Positions 22,109 to 30,100 of a stretch of DNA of 60,041 nucleotides are shown here, piece by piece. The position numbers and the translations under genes were made by a program. Within the stretch, counting starts at the first letter, position 1; each line of letters begins with the position of its first letter. The notes under the pieces were generated by a model. That model did not search any database and was not told the DNA's origin. It worked only from the letters and a program-made list of their open reading frames with translations. Origin of the DNA: a virus; the IMG/VR virus record IMGVR_UViG_3300033155_000947, positions 1 to 60,041 of that record. One strand, written 5' to 3'.

Positions 22109-22717
22109 ATGGACACCACCACTACAATCAACGTCAACGTATCAGGCAGTCTCGACATAAGCGAGGCACCTGCCAAGCCCATCACAGGCCTACAGCCGTC
22201 CAAGCCCGAGACTATCCGCACGTTTGACGATCCGATCCTCACCGAGGTCTGCGACATCACCGACTTCGAGGCCTGCCTGCGAACGGCTAGCACGCTTATC
22301 GCCTCTGCCCTTAAAAGCGAGACACTCGCCGCAGGGCTCGCCGCCCCTCAGATCGGAAGTCTGTGCCGTGTGTTCGTATGGCGCGATGGAGGTGACGCAC
22401 CGTTCAAGGTGGCGATCAACCCAAGCATACGCCCCGCCAAAGGCGCGAAGACGGTTGCAGGACCTGAAGGGTGCCTCAGCTATCCCAAGCACGCCACCGA
22501 GGTACTACGTTTGAATAAGATCCGCGTAACCTACACCGACGAGCATAACAAGAGCCAGAGCGCGTTCTTGCGAGGCTTCGAAGCCGTGGTCTTTCAGCAT
22601 GAGTTTGACCACCTGCGAGGCATCTGCCCTGTCGCCCGTGCGTGGAAAGCCGAGACAGCGCGTGTCGCTAAGCTGAAAGCCGAAGACGAAGCCGAAGAAG
22701 CAATCGCACAGGATTAA
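22109..22717 (+). CDS. def: peptide deformylase
   Basis: This metalloenzyme removes the N-formyl group from new proteins. All three family motifs are present: GLAAPQ at 76-81, EGCLS at 120-124 with the metal ligand Cys122, and HEFDH at 164-168 with metal ligands His164 and His168 and catalytic Glu165. The first glycine of motif 1 is Ala. An N-terminal extension of about 35 residues and an acidic/basic C-terminal tail (KLKAEDEAEEA) flank the core. The leader repeats that of the preceding gene. Phage-encoded deformylases are known from marine phages. Confidence 0.95.
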   Translation: MDTTTTINVNVSGSLDISEAPAKPITGLQPSKPETIRTFDDPILTEVCDITDFEACLRTASTLIASALKSETLAAGLAAPQIGSLCRVFVWRDGGDAPFKVAINPSIRPAKGAKTVAGPEGCLSYPKHATEVLRLNKIRVTYTDEHNKSQSAFLRGFEAVVFQHEFDHLRGICPVARAWKAETARVAKLKAEDEAEEAIAQD

Positions 22718-22721
22718 GACC

Positions 22722-24122
22722 ATGGCCGACGCTGACAAAACATACTTGAAAGACGTGGGTAAGACACTACTAACCGCCAGCGGTAAGCTGTGTGTGGGCG
22801 ACGATTGTTGCGCGTCTGTCGAGTACTGTGGTACGCTCGGTCCTACCCCCGCATGTGGAGCTTATGAGGGCTTTGACATATACCTCACAGCCTGCTCAGT
22901 CAGCGGAACACCGTCCGACTGGGTAGGCACGGGCACGCATCGCGGAACGCCCGCACAGTGGACTGCGGAGTTTTGCGGTGACCCATTTAACCATCCGAAC
23001 GGGTGGCGCTACGTCCATTTAAATGGCGAGTGTTTTGTTTATGTCGGCGCAGACGGCGGTATTGCACACTGGCCTTGGGACGACGGTGGTGGTTGTCAAC
23101 ACACGTCCGACCCTGACTACCAAGATGAGATACCGATTGTTGGCCCTATTACGTTTTTCTGGGACTGCGAATGTTCGGACTTTTACCAGTTACAAGACTG
23201 CACCGACTTGTTCTCTTTCATAACGGTCTACGAGAACGAATGGATAGCCTTGCACGGAGCGGCGACCATAGGGCAGGTGTTCAAAGAAGACGGAGGGACA
23301 GCCTGTTGGAAGTTAACCGCCATCACCAAGGCGCCTATCGTGTTTACCATAGGCCGTAAGCCTACGAAAGACGCAGACTTCTTCGCGGTTCCTGCTTTCG
23401 TAGACTGTGACCTCTGCCTCGGAAACGTCATACACCTAAGGGACTGTGAGACGGGATTGGTTCACCACTACATACCCGCAGACGATTGGGTAGGTGCGCA
23501 CGCGGTACTCCCTACGGTGGGCGAAGCGTGGGAACGCTGGGCAGACGGTCTCTGCTACGAGATCATAGCCGTGGACGACCCGTTCCAAAACCCTACAATC
23601 ACGGCAAACAGTAATGACGAACAGTTCGACAGTTGTGCCTTGTGTGCGGACTATAAGATTAAATTCACGGACTGTGCGACCGGCTTAATAGACAAGTACG
23701 TGCACATGGATGAGTGGCTAAACTATAAACCAAGCGCGCCGAGTATCGGAGACGTCTGGCTGTACAACGAATCCGGGGACGTTGCGTGCTTCGAAGTTAC
23801 GAGCGTGACCGAGCCTGCGATCATAGGCGGTAGCGCAGACGCCTACAACTTCGAAGGAGAGTTCGCAGACTGTAACACCTGCAATAATCAGATGATTAAG
23901 ACGGTGGACTGTGCGACAGGTACGATCTTCCACTACATTCTACGGTCTGAGTGGCTATACTATCACGGGGCGTTGCCTACGGTCGGCACCGCGTGGCTTG
24001 TGGACGGTACGGACTGCTTTGAAGTCTTGTCGATCACACACCCCTTGCAGGCTCCTAACCACGACAGTGACTATTACAGCGTGGAGTATGCTAACTGTAC
24101 CGACTGCGAGGATGCGTTATGA
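22722..24122 (+). CDS. cysteine-rich repeat protein (466 aa)
   Basis: From about residue 150 the protein is built of four repeats of about 75-80 residues. Each has DCxTG....Y....W...., then a PTVGxAW....G.CFEV.SIT stretch, and closes with a C..C pair. The 150-residue N-terminus is also cysteine-rich but different. No signal peptide is visible, so a disulfide-free or metal-bound form in the cytoplasm, or assembly into the virion, is possible. The next gene overlaps by four bases and encodes sugar- and sulfate-transfer-like domains, so this protein could be their substrate or a receptor-binding fibre; this is inference. Confidence 0.7.
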   Translation: MADADKTYLKDVGKTLLTASGKLCVGDDCCASVEYCGTLGPTPACGAYEGFDIYLTACSVSGTPSDWVGTGTHRGTPAQWTAEFCGDPFNHPNGWRYVHLNGECFVYVGADGGIAHWPWDDGGGCQHTSDPDYQDEIPIVGPITFFWDCECSDFYQLQDCTDLFSFITVYENEWIALHGAATIGQVFKEDGGTACWKLTAITKAPIVFTIGRKPTKDADFFAVPAFVDCDLCLGNVIHLRDCETGLVHHYIPADDWVGAHAVLPTVGEAWERWADGLCYEIIAVDDPFQNPTITANSNDEQFDSCALCADYKIKFTDCATGLIDKYVHMDEWLNYKPSAPSIGDVWLYNESGDVACFEVTSVTEPAIIGGSADAYNFEGEFADCNTCNNQMIKTVDCATGTIFHYILRSEWLYYHGALPTVGTAWLVDGTDCFEVLSITHPLQAPNHDSDYYSVEYANCTDCEDAL

Positions 24123-26131
24123 TGAAACACTGCTTTAACATATTCTGCCACAAAGGTGACGTCACGGTCGCCAAAGAGTGTAAACGCTTAATCCTCGAGG
24201 TTATGGGTGAGGTGCCCGTATACATTGTCGGTGACGACGACGGAGGCGAAGGCTACGACATGACCAGCACCTTTGACAGGGGTGGGAACCTGTCAAGCAA
24301 AGAAGCATGCCTCGGGCTCTTACAAACCTGCATAGAGAACGGACTACGCACACAGGCCGACTTCTTGTGGAAGGTCGATCCCGACACCGCGCTATTGAAT
24401 GACACACTAATCGCCAAGGTCGAGGCTATAGGAGCAGAGACAGCAGGATATATCGGGCACCCTTCCCGTGGCGGTCACGTTGACTACGAGAAGGCGACGT
24501 TTGGTTGCATGCAGGGCTGGACACCGTCTTGCGCGAAAGATCTGTGGCACTTTATGGACGCAATGTCTATGAGAATCCACATGTTCGGAGACGTGGAAAT
24601 GAGCGGGATCTGCAACGGTATGAAAAAGAAGGGCGCGTACCTACCGAGTGGCAAGGGCGAACACGCGCTGACGTTCAGTGGCGGAGGCTTCCCGGCACAC
24701 GCATATACCCAGCACGGGTACAGCGCAGTGAACACAGGTAACCCGCCCACAACCACCAAAGCACAGCTGAAACTTATGCGGGCGTTCAAGGGTACACTAC
24801 GCCCCGCCGTTCGTACCCAAGTGAACGGTATAAATAACAGGGTGATAGGGGCGTACCACTTCGTCCACGTCCCCAAGACAGGCGGTACCTCGATTGAGAA
24901 GGCGGCGGAATTACGTGACACCCCGCTCAGTAAGCGGTACGGTGACCCCCGTTATCACTTCACCGCAGACGCGATTGAACGTACGTTGCCTGTTATGGCT
25001 ACGTACCGTGATCCCATGGACAGACTGTGGTCGCTGTTTAATTACTTCAAGGGGCGGGACGAGACACTAGAGCACTTCCTCGCCCGCCCACGCAAGCGAC
25101 GCGCGTTGTTACCGGTTAAGTATTTCACCCACAGTCACACTACAGGCAAGTGTTTGGTCACCGACTGGCTAGACTTTAATGATCTGCAGGGAAGCCTTGA
25201 CGCCTTAGACGCAGGCATCACAATCCAGCACAACAACCAACGCGGAGAGAAGCTCGAGCGCACAGCAGAGGATGAGCGGTTACTGCGAGAACACTATCCT
25301 ACGGACTTCACACCCCGCGACGCTGATATAGATGTCAAAGACATAAGCCGTAACCGCAAACGTGACCTGTCGAGGGTGCGCAGGCGCGACAAGATCCGAA
25401 TGGTCGACAACAGGTACCAGTTTATTCACATCCCCAAGACAGGTGGTACCTCCATAGGCAGGCAGTACGGGATCCGGCGCAAGCACATGACTGCGGATCG
25501 CATCACAAGCGACCTCCCGTTCTTCGCGGTCTACCGTGACCCCATGGAACGGCTGTGGTCGGTGGTGCGATTCTTCAAACCAGCGTCCGAGACGGTTGAG
25601 GAGTTCATCACAGGTGAGAAGGCGCTTGTCTACCTCCGACCTGCCAAGCACTTCACCCACAGTCACACTACAGGCAAATGTCTGATCAACCATTGGATTG
25701 ACTTTAATGACATCAACGCAGGGCTGGCAGAGCTAGGCCTCGAACCGGTGGAGCACCACAACAAGGCGCGGAAACACAGACTGAAACGCACACCCGAATA
25801 TGAGCGGTTACTGCAAGAACACTACCCTACGGACTTCCTACCGCGTGACGCGGACGTCGACCCCAAGGACATCGCGTTTGGAGCGCGACACACCACCCTC
25901 ACCCTCGCCATCAACCCTGAGACTATCCGTGTATGTGAAGCCAACCTCGAAATCTGCAAGGTATGTGCTCACTACGACGGGCGACCTCAGATCCGAGAGT
26001 CCCGTAACAAGTTCCTGATTGCTCGCGTACGATGCAAGAAATCAGGAGCCTGCGGTAAGTGGGTAACGCTGACCGGCAGTGGGTGCGACCTTAACCTGCA
26101 CGCTCCGGCACCTGACGCACGTAAAAAGTAA
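24119..26131 (+). CDS. glycosyltransferase-like domain fused to two sulfotransferase-like domains
   Basis: Residues 1-230 resemble a GT-A type fold with an acidic VGDDDGG and a DxD-like motif in FLWKVDPDT (Asp87, Asp89). Two tandem domains follow with the signatures of PAPS-dependent carbohydrate sulfotransferases: a 5'-phosphosulfate loop VPKTGGTS (251-258) and 3'-phosphate motif YRDPxxRLWS (296-305), then IPKTGGTS (438-445) and YRDPxxRLWS (472-481). Each also has a conserved FTHSHTTGKCL. The C-terminus has a CKVC...C...CGKW zinc-ribbon-like end. The two copies are very similar in DNA, indicating tandem duplication. A polysaccharide or glycoprotein substrate is likely. Confidence 0.78.
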   Translation: MMKHCFNIFCHKGDVTVAKECKRLILEVMGEVPVYIVGDDDGGEGYDMTSTFDRGGNLSSKEACLGLLQTCIENGLRTQADFLWKVDPDTALLNDTLIAKVEAIGAETAGYIGHPSRGGHVDYEKATFGCMQGWTPSCAKDLWHFMDAMSMRIHMFGDVEMSGICNGMKKKGAYLPSGKGEHALTFSGGGFPAHAYTQHGYSAVNTGNPPTTTKAQLKLMRAFKGTLRPAVRTQVNGINNRVIGAYHFVHVPKTGGTSIEKAAELRDTPLSKRYGDPRYHFTADAIERTLPVMATYRDPMDRLWSLFNYFKGRDETLEHFLARPRKRRALLPVKYFTHSHTTGKCLVTDWLDFNDLQGSLDALDAGITIQHNNQRGEKLERTAEDERLLREHYPTDFTPRDADIDVKDISRNRKRDLSRVRRRDKIRMVDNRYQFIHIPKTGGTSIGRQYGIRRKHMTADRITSDLPFFAVYRDPMERLWSVVRFFKPASETVEEFITGEKALVYLRPAKHFTHSHTTGKCLINHWIDFNDINAGLAELGLEPVEHHNKARKHRLKRTPEYERLLQEHYPTDFLPRDADVDPKDIAFGARHTTLTLAINPETIRVCEANLEICKVCAHYDGRPQIRESRNKFLIARVRCKKSGACGKWVTLTGSGCDLNLHAPAPDARKK

Positions 26132-26147
26132 AAGCCTGCGCGATAAA

Positions 26148-26159
26148 CGGTACAATAGA
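26148..26159 (+). promoter_or_regulatory. late-type promoter-like motif (putative)
   Basis: CGGTACAATAGA stands 26 bases before ATG 26185 and resembles CGTTACAATAGA at 10956-10967. No -35 box is seen. Weak support. Confidence 0.3.
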
Positions 26160-26184
26160 CATAACCCTTAACAACAGGTATCTC

Positions 26185-27093
26185 ATGCTCACCCCCGTAC
26201 GCACATCAGGCTGTTGGCGCATCAGCGTCGACCGCACACCCGCAGAATCCGTTCGCCAGCTTGACTACGTAACTGACGGACAGCCACACCATGTCGGCAC
26301 CGTACGTGACACCAACGAAGGGCGATCGGTTTCGATCAGCCGTAAGGGCACGGACGTTCGCGAGCTCCTGCCTGTAGGTTCACAGCGGTACACACCTCTG
26401 CAGTTGGCAAACCGCATGGCCGAGGCCTCAGGATACACCGACTTCCCCAACGACAGCACGCTATGGGATAAGGTGGGGCAGGATATGCTTATGACCGAAG
26501 CCGAAGACTGCAGGTACCTCAGCGAGGGCGAGGCCACCAGTGTGAGCAGAGCACCTACCCGTGTTCGCAAGGCCGATCGTGAGCTCCGTACAAAGCTCGG
26601 GAGCCTAGCGCGTAAGATGAAAGAAGTGCACGCGAATTACCACCGTGACACCGTTGTGGTGGATTATAGGCTGGACGCAGAGGACGCTGAAAAGGCTGTT
26701 CTGCGTACGGCACTACGTTTACCGGACGTCCGCACCGCCACATACAAAGACGGATTGCTTACGGTTACGTACAGCGCACCGCTCAACGAAGAGACGTACA
26801 AAGGTGAGCCCGCGCCTTCGTGCCCGTCACCTGATGTGGCCACCGCCTTGTCATTCCTCACACACAGGCGACCGTCCCTGCGGGTCAACCCTACGTCACA
26901 TACGGACGGTTCGCAGATATGGACGTTGGTTGACAGCGAGAACGGCAAACTCCGAGGCGATACGGTCGCGAGCTGGGTGTCCGGTTCGCTAATCCTCCAC
27001 CACGAAAGCGCACGCTCACACGCGGGGCGGAAACTGTTGCACCATGTACGGAATCTAGCGCGCTCCGAGGGTATCCCCGTTGAAGACGCGTAA
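26185..27093 (+). CDS. hypothetical protein (302 aa)
   Basis: An ACAGGTA ribosome-binding site precedes ATG 26185. The protein is soluble and basic in the middle (APTRVRKADRELRTKLGSLARKMKEV). A beta-rich C-terminal part ends in a helix with HHESARSHAGRKLLHHVRNLARSEG. No catalytic motif or family is recognised. It stands between the sulfotransferase gene and the giant mosaic gene. Confidence 0.6.
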   Translation: MLTPVRTSGCWRISVDRTPAESVRQLDYVTDGQPHHVGTVRDTNEGRSVSISRKGTDVRELLPVGSQRYTPLQLANRMAEASGYTDFPNDSTLWDKVGQDMLMTEAEDCRYLSEGEATSVSRAPTRVRKADRELRTKLGSLARKMKEVHANYHRDTVVVDYRLDAEDAEKAVLRTALRLPDVRTATYKDGLLTVTYSAPLNEETYKGEPAPSCPSPDVATALSFLTHRRPSLRVNPTSHTDGSQIWTLVDSENGKLRGDTVASWVSGSLILHHESARSHAGRKLLHHVRNLARSEGIPVEDA

Positions 27094-27191
27094 AATCACG
27101 CGCTAAACGGCTTGAACGGTTATCATAGTACTATACTACGGACAGCCCGCACTTGTTAGGCGGAGCACACCTACTATTACAGGATAAATTG

Positions 27192-30100
27192 ATGACCTTT
27201 ACCGACTTCCAAGCCGACTTCCGTGCCGATACCCTGCAAGTCGAGGTCGCAGAGGCCGATCGTGAGACGTTCTTGCAGTTGTTGGCTGAGTCTAAGCACC
27301 TCGAGCAACAGGGCGTCACTACAGGCAACACCGTACTCGAGGCGTCATACGCACGCCTAGCCACAGCCTCCGTCCACAAGGCGTTCGAGCTGGTTGAGGG
27401 TGCGGAGCTCGATAACACTGACACCGGCAATGACACCGATAACGACGACACCGTACCTGACAAGACGTACGAGGGCTTTAATGCCGAAGTGAGCAACCTG
27501 AACGAAGACATTTTATCCGTATTCAATGCGTCCCTGAAGTGGCAGGACGCCAAGGCTATTGCGCACGGACGCGCTTTTTCTATTAAACAAGTGAAAGAGT
27601 CTGAGCACTACACAGTAACCGTGGACGAACAAGAGACAGGTACACTTTTCCTGACAATCGCAGGCGCGAAAGCCGGATGTGGCCGGTACCTACAGTCGCT
27701 CGAAGAGGCTGGCACGTTAAAGCAAAGTTCGGGTGACAGTTTGTCACATGCTGGCGTACCCTACACCGAAGAGCAGTACCTCGAAGAGGCGAGCAAGCAC
27801 GACAAGCTGATCGACAAAGCGTTCAAAAAGCACGGATACGGACACACTATCAACATGCGCAACCTGAGCAAGGTCTTCCGTGAAGCCGGTGACGCGCTTA
27901 AGGCGGGCAAAGACCTAGACAAGGAAATGCCACAGATCGTCAAGAAATACACCGTAGGTGAGGGCGTCGACGAAGGCAAGACCCCACCGCCCCCTGCCGG
28001 TTACAAACTGTACACAGGCAAGCTCGAACGCAACCAGAAGTACTACATGCTCAACACCGAAGCCCCTGCGCCTAAGTGGCTCCCGATGAGCGCGGCGGGT
28101 AAGCAACGGATCAAGCCCAACACGCTGATCGCGATTGCCGAGACCGCAGACGACACCGACCTAGACGAAGGCGTTACACCTATTATCGGCAAAGGTGTTT
28201 CGAAGGATAAGCTCGCGAATGCTCCGAAGTGGTTACTGCGCGCGACTACGAGAGGCGAGAAGGTTGCGTGGGCTAAAGACGGCAAGACTCTGGTCTGGTT
28301 AAAAGGGTCGTGGCTGTGGGGTGACTGGAAAGACGGTATTTGGGAAGGCGGGCACTGGGGCGGGGGTACGTGGCATCACGGTATATGGAAGTCAGGTACG
28401 TGGCACGGAGGTGAGTGGAATGGGGGTACGTGGATAGGAGGAGTCTGGAAGTATGGAGTATGGGGCGGGGGTACGTGGCATCACGGTATATGGGAAAAGG
28501 GTACGTGGAAAGGCGGGGTATGGAAAGACGGGGTATGGAAAGACGGTACGCGGCCCACACCCTTACGCGAAGACACCGACCTAGACGAAGGTTTCACACC
28601 GCTCGACACCAAATCCTATCCTAAGGGTTCGGTCATCAAATGGACGTCACCTGACGGTACGAAGAGTAAAGGCAAAGCCACCAGCGGTAAACTAATCAAC
28701 GGGACGGTGCTTGTCACCCCCGACGGCAAGCGCGCAAGTGATGCAGTAATCGTCAAGGTCTCGACAATACGCGAAGACACCGACCTAGACAACGACCTAG
28801 ACAGTACGCTGGAGCTATCAGAAGCCTCTGAAGTGTCCGTCCGTAACCTGCCTAAGCCCATGGTGTCAGCCGTCAACAAGATCGGCAAGATCACTACAGC
28901 GTGGTCAGGCATTCACGGCATCATCCTGTCTGTCGCGCTCAAGAGCGAGCGAGTCGATATGAAGGATCTTAAAACGCTCGACCCGCGCTGGGTAGAGTTC
29001 AAAGGCAAAAAAGCGCTGTTCGGCCTAGCCGGTCACGTTGACGAAGGCGTTGACGAAGGCAAGCGCGCTCCCTTTAAGTACCGCACCGACGATGGTAAAG
29101 AGCACGTGGGACGCGCGTACGCAGGCAGACTCCCTAAGAAGGCGATGATTTACGTGGATAGCGAGGGGCTAAAATCAGCACTGTCGCTACCGGACTTCAA
29201 GGCGTATGACGGCAGTTTTGACAAAAGCAAATACCGATCCGCCACCCTCGTAGAAGACACCGACCTAGACCTCGAGGAAGCCTCGTATAAAGTAGGCACG
29301 GAGCTACCTTATACTGCGAAGGCGCTTCGCAAAATATACGCAGACGGCTATGGTGCCTCGGTGATAGGATCAGGGGGAGGCGCGTCGGACACGTTAGAGT
29401 ACGGTCGCGACATGGCGGACGCTACGTTCGTGCGTAAAATACTAGACAGGGACAAGCTGGACACTGTGTTGAAACAATCCGCTTCAGTACTAAAGCACGC
29501 TAATACTGATAAGAAACTCAAAGGGCGTAAGCTCTTGATCGTGATTAAAGCAGTACCTGTCAGCCTCAAAGAGACCGCAGACTATGGCGACACCGACCTA
29601 GACCTCGACGAAGCGGCGCCAAAGCTCACTACGTTATCATTCGGTGACGAAGTGGAGATCAATACGCAGTACAAGCGCGCAGGTAAAAAGCCGGTTATGA
29701 ACGGAGCTCTGTACGACTGGATCGCTAAGAAGTTCGGTAAAGGTAACGGTCTGACGATTACAAACAAAGCCTCCGCACTAAAAAAAGGTAAGGTCGAGAT
29801 CCACAAGAGCGTGGGCGCGTCCTCCACAGTGAAAACGATTACGCTGTACCCGTACGGTAAGTTCCTGTCGTATTACGACAACCAAGGTGGCGGTATGATG
29901 AACAACGGGATTAAGAAGTGGTACGCCCTCCCCGCCAACATGATTGCCGAGAGCGTGGACAGCACGGATCTTGCCAGCATCGAAGAGGCTACTGCGCAAG
30001 CGCTGTCCATCATAGACGCGGACTATGACGCTCCGACCGAGTACATTGACCCCGACCTTGACGAAAAAACGAAAGACCGTTTCCGTATGGAGCGTCGCAC

